A stretch of DNA of 64,000 bases from JBBDRJ01 sp963766295 (GTDB lineage: Bacteria > Actinomycetota > JAICYB01). Positions 8,939 through 17,578 of this stretch are shown here, in pieces (the first letter of the stretch is position 1; each line of letters begins with the position of its first letter). A program made the translations under genes and the position numbers. The notes under the pieces were generated by a model that was not told the DNA's origin, did no database searches, and saw only the letters and a list, made by a program, of their open reading frames with translations. The stretch covers positions 310,001 to 374,000 of the forward strand of contig CAVXYW010000001.1 of NCBI GenBank assembly GCA_963766295.1, read 5' to 3'.

Positions 8939-10237
8939 TTAAAGAGCTTCTAGTCGTTCGAAAACGACGCCGAGGTTGGCGATGAACCTGCGCTCGTCGA
9001 AGATCTCGTCGAGCTTTGGTCCTGGCAAAGCGCTCGAAGCCTGAGGATCCTCTTTGAGGATTTCGAGATATGAACGATCCTCTTCCCAGGCCTTCATGGC
9101 TGCGCTCTGGACGATCCGGTATGCATCGTCGCGCGACAAACCGGCATCGATCAGAGCGAGCAGGACGTGCTGTGAGAACACCAGTCCGTGCGACGCCTCC
9201 ATGTTCGCGCGCATCCGATCTGGGTAGACGACCAGGCCGTCCACGATCTCGTTGATCTCGGCGATCGCGAAGTCGCACAGGCACGATGCGTCGACGAGAG
9301 CGACGCGCTCAACCGATGACTGAGCGATGTCGCGCTCATGCCACGTCATGACGCTCTCCAGGCCGGCCTGCGCGTAACCACGGAGCAAACGAGCGAAGCC
9401 GGACAACCGCTCGCTTCGCCATGGATTGCGCTTGTGCGGCATGGACGACGAACCCTTCTGCGCGCCCTGCTCGAACGGTTCCTCGGCCTCCCGCACCTCG
9501 GTGCGCGCGAGATGACGGATCTCCGTGGACAACCGCTCGATCGACGCGCCGACAAGAGCGAGCAGGTTCAGAAACTCGGCGTGACGGTCGCGGTTCGTGA
9601 TCTGCGTGGGCGCAGGTTCGGGAGCAAGGCCGACGGCAGCGAGAACATACGCTTCGACCGACGGCGGCACGCTCGCGTAGCTGCCCACCGGCCCAGAGAG
9701 CGTTCCGACGGCCACTTGCCGGCGAACCATGTGCAGCCGCTCGGTGTGGCGCGAGAACTCGAAGGCGTAGCCTGCGAGTTTCGCGCCGAAGGTGGTCGGC
9801 TCCGCGTGGATGCCGTGGCTGCGACCCATGCATATGGTGTCGCGGTGATCGAGCGCTTGGCGCTTGATCACCGCAACCAACGCGTGCAGCCCCGTGTCGA
9901 GCACGTCGCAGGCATCGCGCATCGCGATGCCCTGCGCCGTATCGACGACGTCGTAGGACGTAAGCCCATAGTGGATGAAGCGGCCTTCGTCACCGCAGGT
10001 CTCCTGGACCTGCGAAACGAAGGCCGCCGTCTCGTGGGAGACCTGCGCGTCGAGTTCGGCGATCCTCGCCGCATCGACGCGCGCCGTCTTGCGACAAGCC
10101 TCGGTCGTGCCAGCCGGCACGCGTCCTTCTCGTTCCCATGCATCTAATGCGGCGAGTTCGACGTCGAGCCAGCGCTGATATCGCGCTTCATCCGACCAGA
10201 GACGGCCCATCTCCGGGCGCGTGTACCGAGGGATCAT
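8939..10237 (-). CDS. purB: Adenylosuccinate lyase
   Basis: Splits SAICAR to AICAR and adenylosuccinate to AMP, each time releasing fumarate. It has 432 residues. The N-terminus MIPRYTRPEMGRLWSDEARY, HYGLTSYDVVDTA near residue 90, GRSHGIHAEPTTFG (catalytic His, about 140-153) and the signature SSSMPHKRNP (about 260-269, mobile Ser/Lys loop) are all present. The ATG overlaps the stop of the HxlR regulator by 4 bp, so regulator and enzyme are probably translated from one message. The HAD gene follows without a gap. Confidence 0.95.
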   Translation of the reverse strand: MIPRYTRPEMGRLWSDEARYQRWLDVELAALDAWEREGRVPAGTTEACRKTARVDAARIAELDAQVSHETAAFVSQVQETCGDEGRFIHYGLTSYDVVDTAQGIAMRDACDVLDTGLHALVAVIKRQALDHRDTICMGRSHGIHAEPTTFGAKLAGYAFEFSRHTERLHMVRRQVAVGTLSGPVGSYASVPPSVEAYVLAAVGLAPEPAPTQITNRDRHAEFLNLLALVGASIERLSTEIRHLARTEVREAEEPFEQGAQKGSSSMPHKRNPWRSERLSGFARLLRGYAQAGLESVMTWHERDIAQSSVERVALVDASCLCDFAIAEINEIVDGLVVYPDRMRANMEASHGLVFSQHVLLALIDAGLSRDDAYRIVQSAAMKAWEEDRSYLEILKEDPQASSALPGPKLDEIFDERRFIANLGVVFERLEAL

Positions 10238-10587
10238 CGGGCAATCCTAAGATTCGCGCGGACGGTCTTCCGTCCCCATCGCTTGGCCCAAGAGCTGACG
10301 GGTTTGAAAAGCCTCATAAGCTCGCGTCCTTCGGCGGTTAGACCGTAGCCGTCGTCGCCGAGCTCGACGATCCGAGCGTCCCGGAGCTCTCGAAGCCGGA
10401 CGTTCAGAACGCTGGGCGACACGTCGTCACATCGATCGCGTAGTTCGCGGAAGGTGGCCGGAGGCGAATCGTAGAGCTCCCAAAGTATCCGCAAGGCCCA
10501 GCGCCGCCCGAGGAGATCGAGCACGACCATGATCGGACGGCCCGTAGATGAGCCACGGACGGGCCTTGCGTGTACCGACTTAGGCAT
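10234..10587 (-). CDS. HxlR-family winged-helix transcriptional regulator
   Basis: A 117-residue DNA-binding protein with the HxlR pattern: LGRRWALRILWELYDSPPATFRELRDRC (helix-turn-helix entry), VSPSVLNVRLRELRDARIVE as the recognition helix and wing, then YGLTAEGREL. Most HxlR members lack the N-terminal CTER Cys used for redox sensing when they respond to other signals; here no Cys is found at that position, the only Cys being in RDRCDD. It lies between purE and purB and overlaps purB, an unusual place for this family. Two palindromes just upstream (10597-10624) look like its own operator, suggesting autoregulation. Confidence 0.86.
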   Translation of the reverse strand: MPKSVHARPVRGSSTGRPIMVVLDLLGRRWALRILWELYDSPPATFRELRDRCDDVSPSVLNVRLRELRDARIVELGDDGYGLTAEGRELMRLFKPVSSWAKRWGRKTVRANLRIAR

Positions 10588-10596
10588 TCGTCCTCC

Positions 10597-10637
10597 CGTA
10601 GCGCTACGGAAGATGTAGCGCTACGGATATCATAGCG
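10597..10637. promoter_or_regulatory. Triple operator upstream of the HxlR gene
   Basis: Two palindromes, CGTAGCGCTACG at 10597-10608 and GTAGCGCTAC at 10615-10624, are centred 17 bp apart. A third, weaker copy of the core TAGCG is at 10633-10637, again exactly 17 bp on. All lie 10-50 bp upstream of the HxlR start, on the face of the promoter region. Regular spacing argues for cooperative binding of dimers. That the HxlR protein binds here is inferred from position only. Confidence 0.65.
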
Positions 10638-10681
10638 TGTCGGGCTCGCGTCCTCAGCCGGTTTGATCGGGGGTGTCGTTT

Positions 10682-11134
10682 CTAGGACTCGGCCTGCTTG
10701 CGCTTGAACTCTTCGAACCTCTTAGCGAGTTCGGCGTCGCCTGTTGCCAGAATCTGCACGGCCAGCAGCCCGGCGTTCTGGGCTCCGTTCACCGCGACGG
10801 TCGCCACAGGAACTCCCTTGGGCATCTGCACGACAGCGAGGAGAGCGTCCATGCCACCCAGTCCGCCCGATTCGATCGGGACACCGATGACGGGGCGGGA
10901 AGTGTGCGCAGCCGTCACGCCCGGCAGATGTGCGGCCAACCCGGCGCCGCAGATGAAGACCTTCACGCCGCGCCCCTCTGCCGCCTTTATATAAGCGACC
11001 AGGGCCTCAGGCTTGCGGTGCGCACTGATCACGTTGGTCTCGGAGGCCACGCCGAAATCGGCGAGAGCCTCCTCGGCCCGTTTCATCACGTCACGGTCCG
11101 ACTCCGAACCCATCAGGATGGCTACGAAACTCAT
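10682..11134 (-). CDS. purE: N5-carboxyaminoimidazole ribonucleotide mutase
   Basis: Converts N5-CAIR to CAIR. The 150-residue protein has the class I PurE signatures MGSESDRDVMKRAEEAL, ISAHRKPEAL (catalytic His), FICGAGLAAHLPGVTAA and PVIGVPIESGGLGGMDALL. Class I enzymes need PurK to make N5-CAIR; no purK is in the window, so it must be elsewhere or replaced. The gene lies between purD and the HxlR regulator, with about 94 bp to the latter, where the HxlR operators sit. Confidence 0.94.
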   Translation of the reverse strand: MSFVAILMGSESDRDVMKRAEEALADFGVASETNVISAHRKPEALVAYIKAAEGRGVKVFICGAGLAAHLPGVTAAHTSRPVIGVPIESGGLGGMDALLAVVQMPKGVPVATVAVNGAQNAGLLAVQILATGDAELAKRFEEFKRKQAES

Positions 11135-11162
11135 TGCACCTCAGCTTCGCTACGGAGTGGCC

Positions 11163-12428
11163 TCAAGAGATCCCTTTCGCTATGTCGCGCCTGTAGTGCT
11201 TGCCTTGCATCTCTATCTTCTCAGCTGCTTCGTAGGCACGCTGCCTGGCTTCCGGGATGGACGGACCGAGCGCGCTCACGTTCAATACGCGGCCCCCGGC
11301 ATTCACGAGTGATCCATCCTTGGTTGCCGTTCCGGCATGAAACACCGCTACTGCGTCCATCGCCTCAGCGTCCTCGACCCCACGGATCGGCAGCCCCTTC
11401 TCGTAGGACTCCGGATATCCACCCGACGCGAGGACGACGCTCACGCAGGCGTCACCGCTCCAGTCCAGGGTGACGTCCTTCAGCTTGCCGGTCGCGCATG
11501 CAAGGAGCACTTCACCGAGGTCGCTGTTAAGCCGCGGCATCAGCACTTGGGTTTCTGGATCGCCGAAGCGGCAATTCACTTCGATCAAACGCGGACCCTT
11601 GGCCGTGAACATCGCTCCCAGATAGAAGCACCCCTTATAGGTGCGTCCCTCGGACGCGAGGCCGTCGATTAGCGGAAAGATGATCTCCCGGACGGCCTGA
11701 TCGCGAACCTCCCGCTCAAGCCAGGGGACCGGTGAGTATGAGCCCATTCCGCCGGTGTTGAGCCCCTGGTCGTTGTCCAGCGCACGTTTGTAGTCCTGTG
11801 CCGGCTCGAGGATCAGTTTGGTTTCGCCGTCGGTGAGGCAGAAGATCGATGTCTCTCGTCCTTCGAGAAACTCCTCAACGACGACGCGATTGCCGGACTC
11901 TCCGAACACGCGCTCGCGCATGATCTGATCGATCGCGACCTTCGCTTCGTTGTGGTCGCCGCAGATGAGCACACCCTTGCCGGCGGCGAGACCTTCTGCC
12001 TTGATCACTACGGGTGGCGCGATTGTTCGCGCAAAATCGATGGCTGCGTCGGCGTCGGCAAAGGTTTCGCCTTCGGCCATCGGGACGTCGTGGCGACGCG
12101 CCAGGTCGCGGCAAAAGACCTTGCTTCCTTCGATCTGCGCCGCTGCCTTGGACGGACCGAACACCGTGAGGCCTTTGCTCTCGAAGACGTCGGCGACGCC
12201 GGCCACGAGTGGGATCTCGGGTCCGACCAGTGTGAGATCGATCGCTTCGCCGGTTGCCAGTCTCGCCAGACCTTCGAGGTCTTCGACACCGACAGGAAAG
12301 GTTCTTCCCAATGACTCCATCCCCGGGCTCCCCGGAGCCGAGATGACCTCGTCGACGCTGTGACTTTGCGCGAGTTTCCAAGCCAGAGCGTGTTCACGGC
12401 CACCAGAACCGATGACTAGAACGCGCAT
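11163..12428 (-). CDS. purD: Phosphoribosylamine-glycine ligase
   Basis: ATP-grasp ligase joining glycine to phosphoribosylamine. I chose ATG at 12428 because it begins MRVLVIGSGGREHALAW, the standard GARS N-terminus; a GTG two codons upstream is possible. The 421 residues include PEIPLVAGVADVF, GSKVFCRDLARRH, IKAEGLAAGKGV (ATP-grasp), ALDNDQGLNTGGMGSYSP and IEVNCRFGDPETQ. It lies between purA and purE, 28 bp from purE, and is probably in one transcript with them. Confidence 0.95.
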   Translation of the reverse strand: MRVLVIGSGGREHALAWKLAQSHSVDEVISAPGSPGMESLGRTFPVGVEDLEGLARLATGEAIDLTLVGPEIPLVAGVADVFESKGLTVFGPSKAAAQIEGSKVFCRDLARRHDVPMAEGETFADADAAIDFARTIAPPVVIKAEGLAAGKGVLICGDHNEAKVAIDQIMRERVFGESGNRVVVEEFLEGRETSIFCLTDGETKLILEPAQDYKRALDNDQGLNTGGMGSYSPVPWLEREVRDQAVREIIFPLIDGLASEGRTYKGCFYLGAMFTAKGPRLIEVNCRFGDPETQVLMPRLNSDLGEVLLACATGKLKDVTLDWSGDACVSVVLASGGYPESYEKGLPIRGVEDAEAMDAVAVFHAGTATKDGSLVNAGGRVLNVSALGPSIPEARQRAYEAAEKIEMQGKHYRRDIAKGIS

Positions 12429-12479
12429 GGACACACAGTACGGTCAGGCATCGACAGTCGCCGAGGCCTTGGCACTAGA

Positions 12480-13775
12480 TCATGCAGCGCCGCGAAGAGT
12501 CTGCTCGCGCTCGGGGCCCACCGAGACCATCCGAATCGGAACACCGCACTCCTGCTCGAGGAACTCGAGGTAGTTCCGCGCTTCCCTAGGCAGATCGTCG
12601 AACGAGGTTGCGGCGGAGAGGTCCTCCCACCAGCCGGGCATCTTCTTGTAGACGGGAACGCACTTGTGGAACACGGTCTGGTGATATGGGAACTCACGGT
12701 AACGCTTGCCTTCGAACTCGTACTCGGTACCAACGTTTAGCTCTTCCATGCCGCTCAGAACGTCGAGCTTCGTGATGCACAGCTCGGTGAACCCGTTCAA
12801 CCTGTCCGCGTAACGCAGGAGTACGGCATCGAACCAGCCGGTGCGCCTGGCTCTGCCTGTCCGCGTACCGTACTCTTCACCACGCTTGCGCATGAGCTCG
12901 TCTTCTTCACCGTGCAGCTCTGTGGGGAACGGGCCGCTTCCGACACGAGTTATGTAGCCCTTGGCAACACCTATAACGCGTGTGATGTCGCGCGGCGCGA
13001 TGCCGGCGCCCACGCACGCGCCACCCGCGACGGGGTTGGAAGACGTCACAAACGGATATGTCCCGTGATCGAGGTCCAAGAGCGTCGCTTGCGCACCCTC
13101 GAGAAGGACATGCTTACCGTCGTGCACGGCTTCGTGGATCTCGAATGTTGTATCGGCGACATAGGGTTTTAACCGCTCGGCGTAGGCCATGTACTCAGTG
13201 ACGATGTCCTCCGCTTTCAGCGGCAGCGTGTTGTAGATCTTCGAAAGGATCGCGTTCTTTTCGCGAAGGACAACTTCGAGCTTCTCGCGAAAGATCTTTG
13301 GATCTTCGAGGTCCTGAACTCGGAGGCCGACGCGCGCGTTCTTGTCCGCGTACGTTGGTCCGATCCCGCGCTTGGTGGTTCCAAGTTGGTTCTTGCCCAG
13401 GTAGCGCTCGGTGACCTTATCCAGCAGCAAGTGGTACGGCATGATCAGATGAGCGTTGACCGAGACGCGTAACTTCGCGCAAGAGATCCCTACGGACTCG
13501 AGCTCATCGATCTCTTCGATCAGTCGATGCGGGTTTACGACAACGCCGTTGCCGATGACCGGCGTGATGTGAGGGTGAAGCACCCCGGACGGTATGAGGT
13601 TGAGCTTGTGGATCTGCTCCCCGACCACGATCGTGTGGCCTGCATTGTCCCCGCCCTGATAGCGGACGACCATCTCCACACGGCCTTCTTCGCCATCGCC
13701 CAAAGCCAAGAGGTCGGTGACCTTACCCTTCCCCTCGTCACCCCACTGGGCGCCGACAACCACCGTCACGGGCAT
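12480..13775 (-). CDS. purA: Adenylosuccinate synthetase
   Basis: GTP-dependent enzyme that makes adenylosuccinate from IMP and aspartate. The 431 residues carry VGAQWGDEGKGKVTD (P-loop, residues 7-21), YQGGDNAGHTI (catalytic His), GTTKRGIGPTYADK, EGAQATLLDLDHGTYPFVTS and the C-terminal KLDVLSG guanine-binding motif. A Shine-Dalgarno GGAGGAG sits upstream. It is the first gene of the minus-strand purine group at this end and is divergent from the kinase-regulator pair at 13952, so the roughly 175-bp gap holds both promoters. Confidence 0.95.
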   Translation of the reverse strand: MPVTVVVGAQWGDEGKGKVTDLLALGDGEEGRVEMVVRYQGGDNAGHTIVVGEQIHKLNLIPSGVLHPHITPVIGNGVVVNPHRLIEEIDELESVGISCAKLRVSVNAHLIMPYHLLLDKVTERYLGKNQLGTTKRGIGPTYADKNARVGLRVQDLEDPKIFREKLEVVLREKNAILSKIYNTLPLKAEDIVTEYMAYAERLKPYVADTTFEIHEAVHDGKHVLLEGAQATLLDLDHGTYPFVTSSNPVAGGACVGAGIAPRDITRVIGVAKGYITRVGSGPFPTELHGEEDELMRKRGEEYGTRTGRARRTGWFDAVLLRYADRLNGFTELCITKLDVLSGMEELNVGTEYEFEGKRYREFPYHQTVFHKCVPVYKKMPGWWEDLSAATSFDDLPREARNYLEFLEQECGVPIRMVSVGPEREQTLRGAA

Positions 13776-13888
13776 GCGTTACTGAACTCCTCCGAGGGGA
13801 TTTGGACGTATCCGCCCGGCTGGGCAGTCTTTGGGTCCCGTTGGGAAAGTTTACGCGGTTCGGTGGCTCCAGGGAAGCGATCGGGCGA

Positions 13889-13906
13889 GTTCAGGTTCCG
13901 TTCATA
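13889..13906 (+). promoter_or_regulatory. PHO box upstream of the sensor kinase
   Basis: Two direct units, GTTCAGG at 13889-13895 and GTTCATA at 13900-13906, are separated by 4 bp, giving the 11-bp period of actinobacterial PHO boxes bound by PhoP/RegX3. It lies about 46 bp before the chosen start of the sensor kinase, which fits positive autoregulation. The match is imperfect, but the same layout recurs before pstS. Confidence 0.6.
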
Positions 13907-13951
13907 CCCCCTTCCCCGCCTGCACCCTGTGTGGCTCTAGTGTTACAGCCG

Positions 13952-15184
13952 ATGCGCCGCGTATCCCTCTGGGTTGCGACATCGATCCTCGTCACCGGCA
14001 CTATTGCCTTGGCGGTGAGCCGGTCGGGCGCCGGCCTACTAGCGGCGGCTGCCGTCCTGGTCGTTGGAGCCGTCGGGACGGCGATAGCCGTAGCCGCCTG
14101 GGCGGAACGAACGGTCCACCTCAATGTCGGACATCGAAGAACGCTCGATCGTCTTCACGATGCATCGTCCGAAAGCCTTCGTCTGGAGGCAGCTCTCCGC
14201 GAAACATCCGATGCAGTGCTCATCATCGAAGTGGCGGGTGCGGTCGTATTCGCCAACCAGATGGCACGGTCGATACTCCACGGACCCACGATCGAAGTGA
14301 ACAAACAGCTCGGACAACCCGACCTTGAGAACCTGGTTGAACGCGCACGGAAATCCGGAGATGTGCTGGCTGAGGACGTGACGCTGTGGATCCCCAATGC
14401 TAGGCCGGCCAGAGCCCGAGCAGTACCGATGGCCGACGGTGCGACCATCTTGCTGCTGTCCGACCTTTCCGAGTCCTACCGACTCGACCGCGTGCGAAGA
14501 GACTTCGTTGCGAACGTATCGCACGAACTCAAGACGCCGGTTGCCGGCATTCGCGCATTGGCCGAAACGGCCTCGACAGCACTCGGAGCGGATGATCACG
14601 ACACCGCAACCCGATTCGTCGAGCGTTTGGGGGTCGAGTCTGCTCGCCTCGCAGGACTTGTTTCCGACCTTCTCGATCTGTCCCGAGTCGAGGGGGGTGC
14701 GGATCTGATCCTGACGACTGTAGACATCGATCTCTTACTAGCGGAATCCGCCGATCGAGCGCGTTCGGTCGCCGAGGTCAAGGAGCTCGAACTCATCATC
14801 CAGCGCTCTCAGATCAAGGTTCAGGCAGATGCCGATCAGCTCGGTATGGCGATCAAGAACCTGGTCGACAATGCCGTCCGTTATTCGGAGCACGGCAAGA
14901 TCGAAATGACTGCCGACCGCCGGGGAACGTCCGTTGCGATATCTGTGGCCGACCAAGGTATCGGCATCCCGTCGGACGAACTCGGACGCATATTCGAGCG
15001 CTTCTATCGGGTCGACAAAGCACGCTCTCGCAGCAGCGGCGGGACGGGCCTCGGACTCGCGATCGTTCGTCACACTGCCGAGAACCACGGCGGCAGTGTC
15101 GAGGTGACGAGCGAGCTCGGGACCGGATCCACGTTCACCCTCCTCCTTCCCGTTGGGGGCCCCGACGACGGCAGGCGAAGATGA
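13952..15184 (+). CDS. Phosphate-type sensor histidine kinase (PhoR/SenX3-like)
   Basis: Membrane sensor kinase of the phosphate-starvation system. Starting at ATG 13952 (MRRVSLWVATS) gives 410 residues; the longer frame to 13802 runs through the PHO box and is unlikely. Two membrane segments lie within residues 4-50, then a linker, a PAS-like region (DAVLIIEVAGAVVFANQMA), the HisKA H-box DFVANVSHELKTPVAGIRA (phospho-His), N-box IKNLVDNAVRYS, G1 VADQGIGIP and G2 SGGTGLGLAIVRH. The stop overlaps the regulator gene (ATGA). SenX3-like topology with a short extracellular loop suggests that it senses the Pst/PhoU complex rather than phosphate itself. Confidence 0.9.
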   Translation: MRRVSLWVATSILVTGTIALAVSRSGAGLLAAAAVLVVGAVGTAIAVAAWAERTVHLNVGHRRTLDRLHDASSESLRLEAALRETSDAVLIIEVAGAVVFANQMARSILHGPTIEVNKQLGQPDLENLVERARKSGDVLAEDVTLWIPNARPARARAVPMADGATILLLSDLSESYRLDRVRRDFVANVSHELKTPVAGIRALAETASTALGADDHDTATRFVERLGVESARLAGLVSDLLDLSRVEGGADLILTTVDIDLLLAESADRARSVAEVKELELIIQRSQIKVQADADQLGMAIKNLVDNAVRYSEHGKIEMTADRRGTSVAISVADQGIGIPSDELGRIFERFYRVDKARSRSSGGTGLGLAIVRHTAENHGGSVEVTSELGTGSTFTLLLPVGGPDDGRRR

Positions 15185-15867
15185 CCAGAGTGCTCATCGT
15201 TGAAGACGAGCCTGCGCTAGCCGATTCCATCCGCTACGGACTCGAGCGCGAGGGTTACGAATGCACGGTCTTGGCGGACGGCGTTCGAGCCGTCGAGTTC
15301 GTGCGTTCCTGGCGCCCAGATCTAGTCCTGCTCGATCTGATGCTTCCGGGCCTGCCGGGAACCGACGTATGCCGCGAAATCAGACGCATAGGCAACGTTC
15401 CGATAGTCATGGTTACAGCCAAGGACACCGAAGCAGACAAGGTGATCGGGCTCGAGCTCGGAGCAGACGACTACATCACCAAGCCGTTCAGCATGAGGGA
15501 GTTGATCGCTCGGGTCCGCGCCGTTCTTAGACGTTCAGGAATCGTTCCCGAAGCCGAGGAACATGCAACGGCCGTCGCGGCCGGCCCGGTTCAAATCGAT
15601 ACGGAAAGACACGAGGTCCGTGTGAATGGTGACGTCGTCGATATGCCCCCGAAAGAGTTCGCTCTTCTCGAACTGCTCATGCGACGCGCTGGGAAGCTCG
15701 TTACTCGGGACACGATCATCTCCCACGTTTGGGGCGAGGACTACTACGGCGACACGCGGACGCTAGACGTTCACGTGAAGCGCATCCGAGCAAAGATCGA
15801 GGAAGACCCGCGCAGCCCTCGTCACGTGCGAACCGTTCGCGGACTGGGCTACCGCTTCGAGACCTAG
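15181..15867 (+). CDS. OmpR/PhoB-family response regulator (PhoP/RegX3-like)
   Basis: A 228-residue DNA-binding regulator, phosphorylated by the kinase encoded just upstream. The receiver domain (1-120) has EDEP (acidic pocket), phospho-acceptor Asp in LVLLDLMLPGLPGTDV (about residue 53), the Thr of VMVTAKD, and Lys in YITKPFS. The winged-helix DNA-binding domain (about 135-228) has PPKEFALLELLMRR and DVHVKRIRAKIEEDPRSPR with the C-terminal hairpin VRGLGYRFE. It probably binds the PHO boxes at 13889 and 16504. Its stop overlaps the convergent hexapeptide-repeat gene by 4 bp. Confidence 0.92.
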   Translation: MTRVLIVEDEPALADSIRYGLEREGYECTVLADGVRAVEFVRSWRPDLVLLDLMLPGLPGTDVCREIRRIGNVPIVMVTAKDTEADKVIGLELGADDYITKPFSMRELIARVRAVLRRSGIVPEAEEHATAVAAGPVQIDTERHEVRVNGDVVDMPPKEFALLELLMRRAGKLVTRDTIISHVWGEDYYGDTRTLDVHVKRIRAKIEEDPRSPRHVRTVRGLGYRFET

Positions 15868-16418
15868 CTCGAGATTTCTTGCACCGCCGGGCCTTCGACC
15901 TCAGCGACACCTTCGCGGTGACGCTTGGCCAGGTCCTGGTACGCGCCCGGATTCGCCTTCACCCAGAACTCGGATGGAGTTCCTTCGATTGGCCGCTTAA
16001 CGACCGCGGGCGCGCCCGCGACGAGCACTCCCTCCGGGATGTCCTGCCCGGACGAAACGACCGACCCGGCTGCAACCAGTGAGCGGGCGCCGACCTTTGC
16101 TCCGTCCAGAACTATCGCGCCGTTTGCGATTAGGCACTCGGCTCCAAGCACGGCGCCATGAACTACGCAGTTGTGCGCAACAGTGGCCCCTTCTCCTATT
16201 TCGGTGGGCTCGCCGGGCGGGCCGTGGATCACGGCGCCGTCCTGCACGTTGGCGCCTTTGCGGATCGTTACTGCTGAGTAGTCGGCACGAATAACGGCGC
16301 CGTACCAGACCGAGGCTCCTTCCTCGACGACCACCTCGCCCACAAGCGTGGCCGTCGGCGCGATGAAGGCTGTCGGGTGGACATGAGGGCTACGGCCCTC
16401 GAACGAGTAGAGCGGCAT
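15864..16418 (-). CDS. Gamma-carbonic-anhydrase-like hexapeptide-repeat protein
   Basis: A 184-residue left-handed beta-helix protein. Hexapeptide turns run from about residue 15 to 140 (VEEGASVWYGAVIRAD, VQDGAVIHG, AHNCVVHGAVLG). The three His that bind the metal in gamma-carbonic anhydrases are seen in AVIHG, VAHNC and VVHG. The C-terminal helix (YQDLAKRHREGV) packs on the helix in this family. The family includes active carbonic anhydrases and inactive or acyl-transferase relatives such as YrdA/PaaY, so the activity is uncertain. It is on the minus strand between two Pho blocks and not obviously part of them. Confidence 0.82.
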   Translation of the reverse strand: MPLYSFEGRSPHVHPTAFIAPTATLVGEVVVEEGASVWYGAVIRADYSAVTIRKGANVQDGAVIHGPPGEPTEIGEGATVAHNCVVHGAVLGAECLIANGAIVLDGAKVGARSLVAAGSVVSSGQDIPEGVLVAGAPAVVKRPIEGTPSEFWVKANPGAYQDLAKRHREGVAEVEGPAVQEISS

Positions 16419-16503
16419 GGGGCGTTAGGGTAGCCCCCTTTTGATCTAAGCCGCAGGTCCTGAGGAAAGTGCAAGCCGACTCCTGAGCGCTTGGCGAGCC
16501 TGT

Positions 16504-16521
16504 GTTCACCGATTGTTCACA
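16504..16521 (+). promoter_or_regulatory. PHO box upstream of pstS
   Basis: GTTCACC at 16504-16510 and GTTCACA at 16515-16521, spaced by GATT, match the actinobacterial PHO-box direct repeat closely (two 7-bp units on an 11-bp period). A looser GATTCAC follows at 16536. It is about 75 bp before the pstS GTG start and would place the response regulator upstream of the pstSCAB promoter, giving induction when phosphate is scarce. Confidence 0.75.
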
Positions 16522-16594
16522 TTCGAACCGTTAGCGATTCACACCGCGTGTCTAGCGTTCGACCGACGGATACACACCCGAAAGGAGCACGCTC

Positions 16595-17578
16595 GTGCGA
16601 CGTCGACTCGTTATGGTGGCCCTCGCCGCCTCCTTCGGCCTTACGGGCCTGGCCTGCAATACGGACAGTGGCTCAACAGGTGAAGGTCTAACCGGAACCA
16701 TCCAGATTGACGGCTCATCGACCGTCTTCCCCATCAGCCAAGCCGTCGCCGAGATTTTCCGTGAAGAGAACTCGGGCGTACAGACGCGCGTCGGACAAGC
16801 CGGCACCGGCGGAGGGTTCACCAAGTTCTGCGCAGGTGACATCGACATCTCGGACGCAAGCAGACCCATCAAGGACGAAGAGAAGGCTGCGTGTACGAGC
16901 GAAGGGGTCGAGTACACAGAGCTGAAGATCGCGATCGATGGCCTGTCGGTAGTGGTGAACACTGGGAACGACTTCGCCGAGTGTCTTACGACTGATGAGC
17001 TCAAGCAGATCTGGAACGAAGGAAGCACGGTCACAACTTGGCGTGACGTGCGAGAAGATTGGCCGGACGAGGAGATCAAGCTCTACGGCCCCGGCGCAGA
17101 CTCCGGCACCTTCGATTACTTCACCGATGTGATCAACGGCGAGGAAGGCCTATCGCGCTCCGATTACACACAAAGCGAGGACGACAACGTTCTCGTCCAG
17201 GGAGTTTCCAATGAGGAGAACGCGCTCGGCTACTTCGGTTACACGTACCTGGCGGAGAATGCCGAGAAGTTGAAGGGACTGGGCGTGGATGGCGGCGAGG
17301 GATGCATCGAGCCGTCGGTCGAGACGATCATGGACTCTTCCTATCTTCCGCTCTCCCGGCCGCTGTACATCTACATCTCCAACGCGGCGTTGGAGCGCGA
17401 AGAAGTGCAGGAATTCGCGAGCTTCTACCTCGACAACGTGAGCGGGCTCCTCGATGAGGGAATCGTGAAGTACGTGTCACTTCCCGACAGCCAGCTCCAG
17501 CAGTCAAAGAACGCTCTCGCGGCAGCGGTCAGCGGGAGCGGAGCAGCGAACGAGGAGTCGCCGGAAGCGACCGGGTGA
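16595..17578 (+). CDS. pstS: Phosphate ABC transporter substrate-binding lipoprotein
   Basis: Extracellular phosphate-binding lipoprotein. GTG 16595 follows a GAAAGGAG ribosome site and gives 327 residues. The signal peptide ends in LTGLAC with lipid-anchored Cys at about residue 21. The mature protein begins IQIDGSSTVFPI, then VGQAGTGGGFTKFCAGDIDISDASRPI, and PGADSGTFDYFTD, all phosphate-contact blocks of the PstS family. It is the first gene of pstSCAB and follows a PHO box. Its stop overlaps the pstC GTG (GTGA). Confidence 0.95.
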   Translation: MRRRLVMVALAASFGLTGLACNTDSGSTGEGLTGTIQIDGSSTVFPISQAVAEIFREENSGVQTRVGQAGTGGGFTKFCAGDIDISDASRPIKDEEKAACTSEGVEYTELKIAIDGLSVVVNTGNDFAECLTTDELKQIWNEGSTVTTWRDVREDWPDEEIKLYGPGADSGTFDYFTDVINGEEGLSRSDYTQSEDDNVLVQGVSNEENALGYFGYTYLAENAEKLKGLGVDGGEGCIEPSVETIMDSSYLPLSRPLYIYISNAALEREEVQEFASFYLDNVSGLLDEGIVKYVSLPDSQLQQSKNALAAAVSGSGAANEESPEATG

